Counted from the stretch's first letter, positions 33,902 through 43,614 are shown. The stretch: 64,000 nucleotides of DNA from Castellaniella ginsengisoli (GCF_039523235.1 NZ_BAAAEX010000003.1); one strand, 5' to 3'. Numbers and translations are program-made. The notes: a model not told the origin generated them from the letters alone.

Positions 33902-35323
33902 ATGATTCTGTTCACGCCACAGCGCCAGGCGCCCGACGGGCGGACCCTGGTCGACCAGGCCGCCGACGCGATCGAGCAGGCCATCCAGGACCGGATCCTG
34001 CGCCCCGGCATGGCGCTGCCGTCGATCCGGCAATTCGCGCACGATCACCGCCTGTCCACCTTTACGGTCATGGCCGCCTACAACCGCCTCGTCGCCTGCG
34101 GACGGCTCCAGGCCCGCCCCGGCATCGATTACCGCGTCGCCCGCCGCGAAGCCGCCCGCCCTTCCGCCCCCGCCTGGCAGATGCCGCAGGTCGGGCCCGC
34201 CTGGCTGCTGTCGGACGTCTTCGCGGATCATTCTGTCTCGATCAAAGCGGGGTGCGGATGGCTGCCCCCCGACTGGCACAACGAGGCCGGCCTGCAGCAC
34301 GCCCTGCGCCAACTGGCGCGGGTGCCCGTGGGCCAGATGGCCTCGTACGGCCACCCGCTGGGCTACCAGCCCTTGCGCGAACACATCGCCGATCACCTGG
34401 GCGGCTACGGCCTGGAATCGGCCGCCGGACAGATCCTGCTCACCCACGGCGCGACTCAGGCGCTGGACATCGTGATCCGGACCGCGCTGCGGACTGGCGA
34501 CCATGTGGCCGTCGAAACGCCCTGCTACGCCAATCTGTTGCGCCTTCTCGCCTTGAACGGGATCGTCGCGCACGGGGTGCCCCGCACCCCGGAAGGACTG
34601 GACGAGAATGTCCTGGAGGCCCTGGCGCGCGCCCACCCTCTGCGCGCCGTCTTCGTATCCTCGGCGCTGCACAACCCGACGGGGGCGAGCTTCACGATGG
34701 CGGGCGCTTTCCGGCTGCTGCAACTGGCGGAGCGCCACGATCTGCTGGTGGTGGAAGATGACGTGTCGCGCGAGCTGCTGCAAGAGCCCGCGCCGTTGCT
34801 GACCGCGCTCGCCAGCACGCGGCGCGTCGTCTACATCTCGGGCTTTGCCAAGAGCGTGATGCCGTCCCTGCGGGTCGGCTATCTGCTCTGCGATGCGGGC
34901 CTGCTGCAGCGGTGCGCCCAGACCAAAATGTCGCTCGGCCTGACTTCAGCGGAAATCATGGAGCGCGCAGCCTACCGGGTGCTGCGCGATGGCCGGCAGG
35001 GCGCCTACCTGCGCAGCGTGCGGGAGCGCCTGGGCCAGGCTCACGACCAGGTCTGCCAGATGATGCGCGAGGCGGATTTCGAGATTGCCGTCGAACCGGG
35101 CGCGGGCCTGTTCCTGTGGGCAAGGCCCCGCCAGACGCCCGCCGGCCCGCAGGGTGCCGTCGGCCTCGCGGCCCGGGCGCTGCAAGCCGGCATCTGGCTG
35201 GCGCCGGGCGCCTATTTCTACCCGGATCAGCGCGACGAGGGCTGGTTCCGTTTCAATGTGGCGTATTCGGCCAATCCGGCGCTCTGGGCGTTCTTTCGCA
35301 AGGCTGCGGCGGCCGGCGCCTGA
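33902..35323 (+). CDS. MocR-type PLP-dependent transcriptional regulator (GntR/aminotransferase fusion)
   Basis: This 473-residue protein starts with a winged-helix GntR domain (LVDQAADAIEQAIQDRILRPGMALPSIRQFA, about residues 15-80). It continues as a class I aminotransferase-like domain with ASYGHPLGYQPLREHIADHL, SALHNPTG and the PLP lysine at Lys317 (YISGFAKSVMPSLRVGYL). MocR proteins use the second domain as an effector sensor. It faces the omega-amino acid transaminase gene across a 204-base gap with tandem GTATTGGCCG repeats, so it probably regulates that gene in response to an amine or amino acid. Start ATG at 33902; the long in-frame extension upstream overlaps the transaminase gene and is shadow. 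Confidence 0.92.
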   Translation: MILFTPQRQAPDGRTLVDQAADAIEQAIQDRILRPGMALPSIRQFAHDHRLSTFTVMAAYNRLVACGRLQARPGIDYRVARREAARPSAPAWQMPQVGPAWLLSDVFADHSVSIKAGCGWLPPDWHNEAGLQHALRQLARVPVGQMASYGHPLGYQPLREHIADHLGGYGLESAAGQILLTHGATQALDIVIRTALRTGDHVAVETPCYANLLRLLALNGIVAHGVPRTPEGLDENVLEALARAHPLRAVFVSSALHNPTGASFTMAGAFRLLQLAERHDLLVVEDDVSRELLQEPAPLLTALASTRRVVYISGFAKSVMPSLRVGYLLCDAGLLQRCAQTKMSLGLTSAEIMERAAYRVLRDGRQGAYLRSVRERLGQAHDQVCQMMREADFEIAVEPGAGLFLWARPRQTPAGPQGAVGLAARALQAGIWLAPGAYFYPDQRDEGWFRFNVAYSANPALWAFFRKAAAAGA

Positions 35324-35336
35324 GCGCGCCCAGGCC

Positions 35337-37145
35337 TTACAACGGCTCGGTGCGCGCCAGCAGCCAGTCCCGCGCCGCACCGTCCACCAGGGGCAGCAAG
35401 CGTTCGCGCACGCGGGCATGATAGGCATCCAGCCAGGCGGTTTCGTCGGCTGAGAGCTGCTCGCGCACGACGCACCGCGTATCGATCGGGCACAGCGTCA
35501 CGGTCTCGAATGCCAGGAACGAGCCGAAACCGGTCTGCCCGGCCGGCACGGCCAGCACCAGGTTCTCGATGCGGATGCCCCACTGGCCGTCGCGGTACAG
35601 GCCGGGCTCGTTGGAAGTCAGCATGCCGGCTTTCATGCCCTGATGGGCCCGCGCATGGCCGCGCACCGAGATCGACTGCGGGCCTTCGTGAACGTTCAGA
35701 AAATAGCCGACGCCGTGACCGGTGCCGTGGCCGTAATCCAGCCCCCGGCGCCACAGCGGCATGCGCGCCAGCGTATCCAGCACCGAGGAAGGCGTGTCTT
35801 CCGGGAAACGGGCCCGCGCCAGGGCGATATGGGCCTGCAGCACGGTGGTGTAGTCGGCGCGCTGCTCGGCCGAGGGCGAGCCGACGGGAACGACCCGGGT
35901 GATGTCGGTGGTGCCGCCCAGGTATTGCCCGCCGGAATCGATCAACAGCAGGCCATCGCCCTGGATGACCGCATGGGATGCTTCCGTGGCGCGGTAGTGC
36001 GGCATGGCGCCGTTGGCATTGAAGCCGGCGATGGTGGCGAAACTGAGACTGACGAAACCCGGCCGACGGGCGCGCGCCGCCGACAGATGCGTATCGACGT
36101 CGATCTCTGTCAGGCGCCGGCCCGACGCCAGGGCGGCTTCGAACCAGGCGAAGAATTCGCACAAGGCGGCGCCATCCTGCGCCATGGCCTGGCGGATCTG
36201 GTCGGCTTCGGCCTGGGTCTTGACGGCTTTCAGCAGTTGGGACGGATTGATGGCCTCGATGCGGCGCACCCCGGGCGCATGCGACAGCGTGCCCGCCGTG
36301 ACCCGCGCCGGATCCACCAGCAGCCCGGCGCCCGCCGGCAGACCGGCCAGATCGGCGGCCAGCGCATCGTAGTCGCACAGCACCACCCCATCGGCCGCCA
36401 GCCGGGCGGCCAACGCGGCATCGACCTTGCCAGCCGCCACGTAGAGACGTACCTGCTTTTCATCCAGCAGCGCATGCGCCAGGAAGACCGGGTTGTAATC
36501 CACATCGGCGCCGCGCAGATTGAGCAGCCAGGCGATGTCATCCAGCGAGGACAGCAGATGCCAGGCGGCGCCGTGGTCGCGCATGGCGGCGCGCACGGCC
36601 TCCAGGTTGCCGGCCCGCGTGCGGCAGGCATGCGGCGGCATGTGCTCGAAGACCGGCGCGGCGGGCAGGGCCGGCCGGCCGGCCCAGACGGCGCCGACCG
36701 GATCCCGCCCCAATTCCAGCGCCATGCCCTCTGCCTCAAGCCCGGCCCGCCAGCGCCGTTCCGAAGCCAGATCCATCACCCGGCCATCGACCGCCACCCG
36801 GTCGCCGCGCGCCAGATGCGCCAGCGCCCAGTCCAGGGGTTCCGGCACGTCCGGCGCGCCGGCGCGCATCAGCACAATGCCCGAGCCCTGCAACTGGGTT
36901 TCGGCCTGGACCCAGTAGCGGCTGTCGGTCCACAGGCCGGCGAAATCCGCCGTGACCAGCAGGCTGCCCGCCGACCCGTCGAAGCCCGACAGCCAGGCGC
37001 GCGCAGCCCAGTGCTCGGGCAGGTATTCCGACAGATGCGGATCGGCGGTCGGTACGAGGCAGGCGCCCAGGCCCGTTTGCGCCAGTTGCCCGCGCAGGGC
37101 GGCGACGCGTTCGGCGGGCGTCGCCGGGGGATGCTGCAGAGTCAC
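35337..37145 (-). CDS. Aminopeptidase P family protein (Xaa-Pro aminopeptidase)
   Basis: This 602-residue, three-domain M24 metallopeptidase is of the longer APP1-like form. Two N-terminal creatinase-like domains (LVPTADPHLSEYLPEHWAARAWLSGFDGSAG, LNLRGADVDYNPVFLAHALL) precede the catalytic pita-bread domain. Its metal ligands are visible in LLIDSGGQYLGGTTDITR, GTGHGVGYFLNVHEGP, SNEPGLYRD and IRIENLVLAV. It removes an N-terminal residue before proline. The start is GTG at 37145, with AAGGAAAT upstream; the frame upstream of this is shadow of scoB and not a fusion. It follows scoB by 11 bases and so looks co-transcribed with scoAB. Confidence 0.93.
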   Translation of the reverse strand: MTLQHPPATPAERVAALRGQLAQTGLGACLVPTADPHLSEYLPEHWAARAWLSGFDGSAGSLLVTADFAGLWTDSRYWVQAETQLQGSGIVLMRAGAPDVPEPLDWALAHLARGDRVAVDGRVMDLASERRWRAGLEAEGMALELGRDPVGAVWAGRPALPAAPVFEHMPPHACRTRAGNLEAVRAAMRDHGAAWHLLSSLDDIAWLLNLRGADVDYNPVFLAHALLDEKQVRLYVAAGKVDAALAARLAADGVVLCDYDALAADLAGLPAGAGLLVDPARVTAGTLSHAPGVRRIEAINPSQLLKAVKTQAEADQIRQAMAQDGAALCEFFAWFEAALASGRRLTEIDVDTHLSAARARRPGFVSLSFATIAGFNANGAMPHYRATEASHAVIQGDGLLLIDSGGQYLGGTTDITRVVPVGSPSAEQRADYTTVLQAHIALARARFPEDTPSSVLDTLARMPLWRRGLDYGHGTGHGVGYFLNVHEGPQSISVRGHARAHQGMKAGMLTSNEPGLYRDGQWGIRIENLVLAVPAGQTGFGSFLAFETVTLCPIDTRCVVREQLSADETAWLDAYHARVRERLLPLVDGAARDWLLARTEPL

Positions 37146-37156
37146 GGCGATTTCCT

Positions 37157-37810
37157 TCAGGCGACGGCGGACACGTCCAGCTTGGCGGACGTCTTGGCGC
37201 GGATTTCTTCCACCGTCACGCCCGGGGCGAGTTCGGTCAGGCGCAAGCCATCGCCGGTCACTTCCATCACCCCCAGGTCGGTGATGATGAGGTCCACCAC
37301 GCCGACCCCGGTCAGCGGCAGCGTGCACTCGGGCAGCAGCTTCAAGGATTCGGTGCCGTCCTTGGCGCGCGCGACGTGCTCCATCAGCACCACGACCTTG
37401 CGCACGCCGGCCACCAGATCCATGGCGCCGCCCATCCCCTTGATCATCTTGCCGGGAATCATCCAGTTGGCCAGGTCGCCGTTTTCGGACACCTGCATGG
37501 CCCCCAGGATGGCCAGATTGATCTTGCCGCCCCGGATCATGGCAAACGAGTCCGCCGAAGCGAAGATCGAGGAGCCCGGCAGCGTCGTCACGGTCTGCTT
37601 GCCGGCGTTGATCAGGTCGGCATCGACCTCGTCGTCCGTGGGGAAGGGGCCGATGCCCAGCAGGCCGTTTTCCGATTGCAGCCAGACCTCCATGCCCTCG
37701 GGCACGTAGTTGGCGACCTTGGTCGGCAGGCCGATGCCCAGATTGACGTAAAACCCGTCTTGCAATTCCTGCGCGGCGCGTGCCGCCATTTGTTCGCGAT
37801 CCCAAGCCAT
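37157..37810 (-). CDS. scoB: 3-oxoacid CoA-transferase subunit B
   Basis: This 217-residue beta subunit of succinyl-CoA:3-ketoacid CoA transferase has the family glutamate in QSENGLLGIGPFP (near residue 47), GLPTKVANYVPEG at the start and GGAMDLVAGVRKVVVLMEHV. It forms a heteromer with ScoA to activate acetoacetate with succinyl-CoA, feeding ketone-body or poly-hydroxybutyrate carbon into acetyl-CoA. The gap to scoA is 11 bases. Confidence 0.95.
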   Translation of the reverse strand: MAWDREQMAARAAQELQDGFYVNLGIGLPTKVANYVPEGMEVWLQSENGLLGIGPFPTDDEVDADLINAGKQTVTTLPGSSIFASADSFAMIRGGKINLAILGAMQVSENGDLANWMIPGKMIKGMGGAMDLVAGVRKVVVLMEHVARAKDGTESLKLLPECTLPLTGVGVVDLIITDLGVMEVTGDGLRLTELAPGVTVEEIRAKTSAKLDVSAVA

Positions 37811-37821
37811 GTTCTGCCTCC

Positions 37822-38517
37822 TTATTGACGGACGGTGCGTTGTTCGATGCGCTTTTCGGGATGCGCGTTCAGGACGATGCGGTGCACGTAGATGCCCGGC
37901 AGATGGACCTCGTCCGGATCGAAGGTGCCGGTCGGCACGATTTCCTCGACCTCGACGATGGTGACGCGGCCCGCCATGGCGACGTTGGGATTGAAATTGC
38001 GCGCCGTGCGGCGAAACAGCAGATTGCCGCTGCGATCCGCCTTCCAGGCCTTGACCAGGGAAACGTCGGGCACCAGGGCGCGTTCCAGGATGTAGGTGCG
38101 GCCGTCGATCTCGCGGGCTTCCTTGCCTTCGGCCACCACGGTGCCCACGCCGGTGGCGGTGAAGAACGCCGGGATGCCGGCGCCGCCCGCGCGCAGCTTC
38201 TCGGCCAGCGTCCCCTGGGGCGTGAATTCCAGTTCCAGCTCGCCCGCCAGGTACTGGCGTTCGAATTCCTTGTTTTCGCCCACGTAGGACGCAATCATCT
38301 TGGTGATCTGGCGCGTGGACAGCAACTGCCCCAGGCCGAATCCATCAACCCCCGCGTTGTTGCTGATGCAGGTGAGGTTGCGCACGCCCGAATCCCGCAG
38401 GGCCGCGATCAGGGCTTCGGGGATGCCGCACAGCCCGAAGCCGCCGACGGCGATCATCTGCTGGTCGGCCACGACGCCGCGCAAAGCGGCCTCGGCACTT
38501 TCATAGACTTTATCCAT
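37822..38517 (-). CDS. scoA: 3-oxoacid CoA-transferase subunit A
   Basis: This 231-residue alpha subunit shows the CoA-transferase I opening MDKVYESAEAALRGVVADQQ with the glycine-rich VGGFGLCGIPEALIAAL, then NNAGVDGFGLGQLLSTRQ and the C-terminal VEVEEIVPTGTFDPDEVHLPGIYV. ATG at 38517 is preceded by AAAGGAA. It is the first gene of scoA-scoB-pepP-like. The longer in-frame extension overlaps the thioesterase gene and was rejected. Confidence 0.95.
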   Translation of the reverse strand: MDKVYESAEAALRGVVADQQMIAVGGFGLCGIPEALIAALRDSGVRNLTCISNNAGVDGFGLGQLLSTRQITKMIASYVGENKEFERQYLAGELELEFTPQGTLAEKLRAGGAGIPAFFTATGVGTVVAEGKEAREIDGRTYILERALVPDVSLVKAWKADRSGNLLFRRTARNFNPNVAMAGRVTIVEVEEIVPTGTFDPDEVHLPGIYVHRIVLNAHPEKRIEQRTVRQ

Positions 38518-38557
38518 ACGACGGTTCCTTTGTAGATGAACAGAAATCGGAGGCGCG

Positions 38558-39010
38558 TCAGGCGGCGAAGCAGCGATCCATCGCCCGCCGGTCGGCGTCG
38601 GTCCAGGGCACGGGCCGGCCGGTGCCGCCATCGGCGCACACCAGCACGTTGCGGCCGCGCGCATGCAGCGTGCGGGCATCGCCGGCATCCGCGATCCAGC
38701 AGTCCAGCTCCAGGCTGGTCCGGCCGGTGCGCACGCGCTTCATGCCGACGACGACACGGGCAGGATACATCAGCGGAATGAGAAAATCACAGGAGGAGTG
38801 GGCCAGCACGCCATAGCGTCCGCCCGCGCCGTCCAGGCCCATCGCGGCAAACAAACGTACGCGGGCTTCTTCAAAGTAGCGGAAGTAGGCGACGTTGTTG
38901 ACGTGGCGCAGGGCGTCCATATCGCCCCAACGGACATCGACCAGGGTTTCAAACGTTCCGGAAGGTGTTTGAATATCAAGGGGTTCCGACGACACAGGCA
39001 GTCTCCTCAT
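38558..39010 (-). CDS. Acyl-CoA thioesterase, 4HBT/YbgC-like hotdog family
   Basis: This 150-residue single hotdog-fold thioesterase has the 4-hydroxybenzoyl-CoA thioesterase pattern VRWGDMDALRHVNNVAYFRYFEEARVRLF, in which the Asp of WGDMD is the expected catalytic residue. It hydrolyses an acyl-CoA of unknown chain length. ATG at 39010 (MRRLPVSSEP) is chosen because it gives a family-typical length; no clear ribosome site is present, so the N-terminus is uncertain. It lies 40 bases before scoA on the same strand and is divergent from the ETF-ubiquinone oxidoreductase gene. Confidence 0.88.
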   Translation of the reverse strand: MRRLPVSSEPLDIQTPSGTFETLVDVRWGDMDALRHVNNVAYFRYFEEARVRLFAAMGLDGAGGRYGVLAHSSCDFLIPLMYPARVVVGMKRVRTGRTSLELDCWIADAGDARTLHARGRNVLVCADGGTGRPVPWTDADRRAMDRCFAA

Positions 39011-39111
39011 GGCCGGCCGGAGAGGCCGGCGGCACAGGTGCAGTATAGCGATCTGCAATACAATGGCCCGCAACACGGCGGGGTCCGGCCCCGCCCAACG
39101 CTCATCAAGCA

Positions 39112-40773
39112 ATGGGAATCGCATCCATGACCGAACGTGAATCGATGGAGTACGACGTCGTCGTCGTAGGCGGCGGGCCGGCCGGGCTTTCAGCGGCCAT
39201 CCGCCTCAAGCAACTGGCCGCCGAGCGCGGCCAGGAAGTCAGCGTCTGCGTACTGGAAAAAGCCGCCGAGATCGGCGCCCACATCCTGTCGGGCGCCGTG
39301 ATGGATCCCCAGGCCCTGAGCGAGCTGATCCCCGACTGGAAAGAGCGCGGCGCCCCGCTGGATGTGGCCGTCACCGACGACCGCTTCCTCTTCCTGACCG
39401 AGTCGGGCGCGCGCGCCACCCCGGCCTGGCTGCTGCCCGACTGTTTCAAGAACCACGGCAACTACATCGTGCGCCTGGGCTACGTCACCCGCTGGCTGGG
39501 CGAGCAGGCCGAGGCGCTGGGCGTGGACGTATTCCCCGGCTTCGCCGCCGCGCAAGTCCTCTACACCGAATCCGGCGCCGTGCGCGGCGTGCTGACCGGC
39601 GACATGGGCGTGGCGCGCGACGGCAGCCACACCGACGCCTACCAGCCCGGCATGGAGCTGCTGGCGCGCTACACGATCTTCGCCGAAGGCTCGCGCGGGC
39701 ACCTGGGCCGCCAACTGCTCGAAAAATACCGCCTGGACGCCGGCCGGGATCCGCAAAGCTACGCCATCGGCATCAAGGAACTCTGGGAAGTCGATCCCGC
39801 ACAGGCCCGTCCCGGCATGGTCATGCACACGGCCGGCTGGCCGCTGGATTCGGACACCTACGGCGGCTCTTTCCTGTATCACCTGAACGACAACCTGGTG
39901 GCCGTGGGCCTGGTCGTGGGCCTGGACTACGCCAACCCCTGGCTTTCGCCCTTCGAGGAATTCCAGCGCTACAAGACCCATCCGGCGATCCGCACCACCT
40001 TCGAGGGGGGCAAGCGCATCGCCTACGGCGCGCGTTCGCTGACTGCGGGCGGGCTGCTGTCGATGCCCAAGCTCTGTTTCCCCGGCGGTGTGCTGGTGGG
40101 CTGCGAGGCCGGCATGCTGAACGCTTCCCGCATCAAAGGCAGCCATTCGGCGATCAAATCCGGCGCCCTGGCCGCCGAGGCCGCCTTCGACGCGCTGGCC
40201 GCCGGCCGCAGCCACGACGAACTCACCTCCTACCCGGCCGCCTTCGAGCGCTCCTGGCTGCACGCCGAACTGAACAAATCGCGCAACTTCAAGCAGTGGT
40301 TCAAGAAGGGCCGCACCATCGGCACGCTGATGACCGGCATCGAGCAGTGGCTGTTCAAAGGCAAGATGCCCTGGACCATCCACCGCACCAAACCCGATCA
40401 CGCCTGTCTGCAGCCGGCCGCCGAGTGCGCGCGCATCGACTACCCGAAGCCCGACGGCAAATTGACCTTCGACCGCCTCAGCTCGGTGTTCATCTCCAAC
40501 ACCAACCACGACGAGAACGAACCCGTCCACCTGACGCTGAAGGACGACACCGTTCCGGTCGCCGTCAATCTGGCGAAGTTCGGCGGTCCCGAAGCGCGCT
40601 TCTGCCCGGCCGGGGTCTATGAGTTCGTCAAGACCGAAACGGGCGAGGACAAGCTGCAGATCAACGCCCAGAATTGCGTGCACTGCAAGACGTGCGACAT
40701 CAAGGACCCCACGCAGAATATCGTCTGGGTCACGCCCCAGGGCGGCGAGGGGCCGGTCTACAACGGCATGTAA
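39112..40773 (+). CDS. Electron transfer flavoprotein-ubiquinone oxidoreductase
   Basis: This 553-residue membrane-associated flavo-iron-sulphur enzyme passes electrons from ETF to ubiquinone. The FAD-binding Rossmann motif VVVGGGPAGLSAAI lies at about residues 18-31. The ubiquinone/FAD region includes GAHILSGAVMDPQAL, GSRGHLGRQLL and GCEAGMLNASRIKGSH. The C-terminal 4Fe-4S ligands are in RFCPAGVYEF and NCVHCKTCDIKDPTQN, a complete set of four cysteines. It links acyl-CoA and amine dehydrogenases to respiration, fitting the acyl-CoA genes around it. ATG at 39112 or 39127 could be used; GGGA sits before the second. Confidence 0.95.
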   Translation: MGIASMTERESMEYDVVVVGGGPAGLSAAIRLKQLAAERGQEVSVCVLEKAAEIGAHILSGAVMDPQALSELIPDWKERGAPLDVAVTDDRFLFLTESGARATPAWLLPDCFKNHGNYIVRLGYVTRWLGEQAEALGVDVFPGFAAAQVLYTESGAVRGVLTGDMGVARDGSHTDAYQPGMELLARYTIFAEGSRGHLGRQLLEKYRLDAGRDPQSYAIGIKELWEVDPAQARPGMVMHTAGWPLDSDTYGGSFLYHLNDNLVAVGLVVGLDYANPWLSPFEEFQRYKTHPAIRTTFEGGKRIAYGARSLTAGGLLSMPKLCFPGGVLVGCEAGMLNASRIKGSHSAIKSGALAAEAAFDALAAGRSHDELTSYPAAFERSWLHAELNKSRNFKQWFKKGRTIGTLMTGIEQWLFKGKMPWTIHRTKPDHACLQPAAECARIDYPKPDGKLTFDRLSSVFISNTNHDENEPVHLTLKDDTVPVAVNLAKFGGPEARFCPAGVYEFVKTETGEDKLQINAQNCVHCKTCDIKDPTQNIVWVTPQGGEGPVYNGM

Positions 40774-40848
40774 AATGCGCGCCGGGCGTCCATGCGGCGC
40801 CCGGTTCCAATCAATCACGCAGATCTGCCGGGCGGGAGCCCATCGCCG

Positions 40849-41502
40849 ATGGATATCGCCTTCGCCACCAAGTTCCTGGGCGCCCTGTTCGCCATCATGA
40901 ACCCGTTCATCACCCTGCCGCTGTTCCTGGCGGTCACGGCCAACAAGACCGTGGCCGAGCAACGCAGCCAGGCGGCAGCGATCCTGATCTATACCTTTGC
41001 GATGTGCGTCGTCATCTCGCTGGCCGGCAGCCACATCATCCGCTTCTTCGGCGTCAGCCTGGATTCCTTCCGCGTCGCCGGCGGTCTCGTGCTCAGCGGC
41101 ATCGCGCTGAGCATGCTCAACGGCCAGCCGATCACTTCGCACGAACGCGCCACCCAGGAAAAGAACGCCGGAGGCCCGGCCGCCCGCGCGGACGTCGAGG
41201 ACAACCCCGCCTTCTACCCCCTGACATTCCCCATGATCGTCGGCCCCGGCACCATCGCCACGCTGATCATCTACGGGGCCCAGGCCCACCAGTCCAGGCA
41301 GTACCTCGGCTTCGGCCTGGTGCTGCTGGCGGTCCTGGCGGCGCTCTTCGTCGTGCTGTACTTCGCCGCGTCCATCGGCAAACTGCTCTCGACCAAGATG
41401 CGCGTCATCATGGCCCGCATCATGGGCATGATCCTGGCGGCCATCGCCGTGGAAATGACGTTCGCGGGCCTCAAGGCGCTGTTGCCGGGGCTGGCGCACT
41501 GA
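40849..41502 (+). CDS. MarC family inner-membrane protein
   Basis: This 217-residue protein has six hydrophobic helices. It shows the MarC/UPF0056 pattern: KFLGALFAIMNPFITLPLFLAVT at the first helix, FRVAGGLVLSGIALSMLNG and PLTFPMIVGPGTIATLIIY, then RIMGMILAAIAVEMTFAGLKAL. The family was linked to antibiotic resistance by name only, and its transport role is not established. ATG at 40849 (MDIAFATKF) fits the family start and has GGGAG upstream; the longer frame from 40792 was rejected. Confidence 0.9.
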   Translation: MDIAFATKFLGALFAIMNPFITLPLFLAVTANKTVAEQRSQAAAILIYTFAMCVVISLAGSHIIRFFGVSLDSFRVAGGLVLSGIALSMLNGQPITSHERATQEKNAGGPAARADVEDNPAFYPLTFPMIVGPGTIATLIIYGAQAHQSRQYLGFGLVLLAVLAALFVVLYFAASIGKLLSTKMRVIMARIMGMILAAIAVEMTFAGLKALLPGLAH

Positions 41503-41557
41503 GCCCCGCCCGGACCGCCCGCTGCGGCGCAGGCGGCCGCGCACGCGCGGCGCGCCT

Positions 41558-41592
41558 ATAAAAAGAGACGGGGAAATTCCCCGTCTCTTTGC
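41558..41592. terminator. Bidirectional terminator between marC-type gene and acs
   Basis: AAAGAGACGGGG (41562-41573), loop AAATT, CCCCGTCTCTTT (41579-41590): a perfect 12-bp stem with an A-run on the left. Read leftward it ends in CTTTTTAT and serves acs; read rightward it serves the MarC gene. Confidence 0.88.
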
Positions 41593-41634
41593 TTGTGTCC
41601 GCTGCGCTGGATCACAGCGCAGCGGGCGACACGG

Positions 41635-43614
41635 CTACCGCACCTGGGACAACTGATCCAGGATGCCGGGATTTTCGAGCGTGGACACGTCCTGGGTGAT
41701 CGGCTCGCCCTTGGCGACCACGCGCAACAGGCGGCGCATGATCTTGCCCGAACGCGTCTTGGGCAGGTTCTCGCCGAAGCGGATCTCGCGCGGCTTGGCG
41801 ATGGGGCCGATTTCCTTGGCAACCCAGTCGCGCAACTGCTTGGCCACCGCTGCGGCATCATCGCCCTGCGGCAGCGGGCCGTTGAGCACCACGAAAGCCA
41901 CCACGGCTTCGCCGGTGGTGTCGTCCGGACGGCCGACCACGGCGGCCTCGGCGACCATGTCGTGCGCCACCAGGGCCGACTCGACTTCCATCGTGCCCAG
42001 GCGGTGGCCCGACACGTTCAGCACGTCGTCGATGCGGCCCATGATCCAGAAATAGCCGTCCTTGTCGCGCTGCGCACCATCGCCCGCCAGGTAGTAGCCC
42101 TTGAGTTCTTCCGGGAAGTAGGTCTTCTTGAAGCGTTCGGGGTCGCCCCAGATCGTGCGGATCATGGAAGGCCACGGACGGCGGATCACCAGGAAACCGC
42201 CCTTGCCGCGCTCGACCTCTTCGCCGGTCTCGTCGACGATGGCGGCGTCGATGCCCGGCAGCGGCAGCGTGCAGGAGCCGGGCTTCAACGGAGTCACGCC
42301 CGGCAGCGGGGTGATCATGTGGGCGCCGGTTTCCGTCTGCCACCAGGTATCGATCACCGGGCAGCGCTGATTGCCGACATTGTTGTAGTACCAGACCCAG
42401 GCTTCGGGATTGATCGGCTCGCCCACCGAGCCGATGATGCGCAGCGAACTGAGATCGAAGGACTTCGGGTGGACCTTGGCATCGGCCTCGGAGGCCTTGG
42501 TCAGCGAACGGATGGCCGTCGGCGCGGTATAGAAGATCGTGACCTTGTGTTCCTGGATCATCTTCCAGAAGCGGCCGGCATCCGGATAGGTGGGCACGCC
42601 CTCGAAGACGATCTGGGTCACGCCGGCGGCCAGCGGGCCGTAGGTGACATAGGAGTGGCCCGTCACCCAGCCCACGTCGGCCGTGCACCAGAACACGTCG
42701 GTCGGCTTGGCGTCGAAAGTCCACTTCATGGTCATCAGCGACCACAGCAGGAAACCGGCGCTGGAGTGCTGCACGCCCTTGGGCTTGCCGGTGGACCCGG
42801 ACGTGTACAGGATGAACAGCGGATGATCGGCATCGACGGCGACCGGCGGGCAGTCGGTCGACTGGCCCTGGATCACGTCGTGCCACCACAGGTCGCGCTT
42901 GGCATCCCACTGGACGTCGGAGCCGGCGCGCTTGTAGGTAATGACCTTGCGCACCGCATCGCAGCCGCCCATGGCCAGCGCCTCGTCCACGGCGCTCTTG
43001 AGGGCGATGGTCTTGCCGCCGCGGATCTGTGCGTCGGCCGTGATGATCAGCGTGGCGCCCACGTCGACGGTGCGCTCATGGATGCTCTTGGCCGAGAAGC
43101 CGCCAAACACCACGGAATGGATGATGCCCAGGCGGGCGCAGGCCTGCATGGCCACCACCGCCTCGATGGACATGGGCAGGTAGATGACGGCGCGCTCGCC
43201 GGTCTTGAAGCCCTGCGCCTTGAGGGCATTGGCGAACTGCGACACGCGGGCGAGAAGTTCTTTATAGGTGACTTTGGTCACCTTGCCGTCGTCGGCCTCG
43301 AAGATGAGGGCGGTGCGGTTTTCGGTGGGGGTGCCCAGGTGCTTGTCCAGGCAGTTGGCCGAGACGTTCATCTGGCCATCGGGATAGAACTTGTAGAACG
43401 GTTTGCTGGACTCGTCCAGCACCTGGGTGAAGGGCTTGGTCCAGACCAGGTTCTCGTTCGCCAGACGGGCCCAGAAGGCGTCGGGGTCGCGCCTGGCTTC
43501 GTCGCAAAGAGCCTGATAGCCCTCCATGCCCGACACGTTGGCCTGCTTGACGAGGTCTTCCGGGGGCGGAAACACCCGGTTTTCCACCAATATGGATTCA
43601 ATCTCCGTGGTCAT
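41635..43614 (-). CDS. acs: Acetate--CoA ligase (acetyl-CoA synthetase)
   Basis: This 659-residue AMP-forming ligase activates acetate through acetyl-AMP. ANL motifs are visible: YTSGSTGKPKGVQHSSAGFL (P-loop), WCTADVGWVTGHSYVTYGPL, DTWWQTETGAHMITPLPG, YYLAGDGAQRDKDGYFWIMGRIDDVLNVSGHR and the C-terminal KTRSGKIMRRLLR with the lysine that is often acetylated. Start ATG at 43614. It stands alone on its strand between two terminators or gene ends. An inverted repeat CATTCA-N9-TGAATG lies in the promoter region. Confidence 0.97.
   Translation of the reverse strand: MTTEIESILVENRVFPPPEDLVKQANVSGMEGYQALCDEARRDPDAFWARLANENLVWTKPFTQVLDESSKPFYKFYPDGQMNVSANCLDKHLGTPTENRTALIFEADDGKVTKVTYKELLARVSQFANALKAQGFKTGERAVIYLPMSIEAVVAMQACARLGIIHSVVFGGFSAKSIHERTVDVGATLIITADAQIRGGKTIALKSAVDEALAMGGCDAVRKVITYKRAGSDVQWDAKRDLWWHDVIQGQSTDCPPVAVDADHPLFILYTSGSTGKPKGVQHSSAGFLLWSLMTMKWTFDAKPTDVFWCTADVGWVTGHSYVTYGPLAAGVTQIVFEGVPTYPDAGRFWKMIQEHKVTIFYTAPTAIRSLTKASEADAKVHPKSFDLSSLRIIGSVGEPINPEAWVWYYNNVGNQRCPVIDTWWQTETGAHMITPLPGVTPLKPGSCTLPLPGIDAAIVDETGEEVERGKGGFLVIRRPWPSMIRTIWGDPERFKKTYFPEELKGYYLAGDGAQRDKDGYFWIMGRIDDVLNVSGHRLGTMEVESALVAHDMVAEAAVVGRPDDTTGEAVVAFVVLNGPLPQGDDAAAVAKQLRDWVAKEIGPIAKPREIRFGENLPKTRSGKIMRRLLRVVAKGEPITQDVSTLENPGILDQLSQVR

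Noticed and set aside
35337..37805. An 822-codon frame that would fuse scoB with aminopeptidase P
   Set aside because: The 200 residues before 37145 are a shadow of scoB in another frame. A GTG with a ribosome site starts the aminopeptidase where the family begins.
39190..41544. A 784-codon frame opposite the ETF-ubiquinone oxidoreductase and MarC genes
   Set aside because: Antisense shadow; His, Arg, Gly and Gln-rich with no recognisable family.
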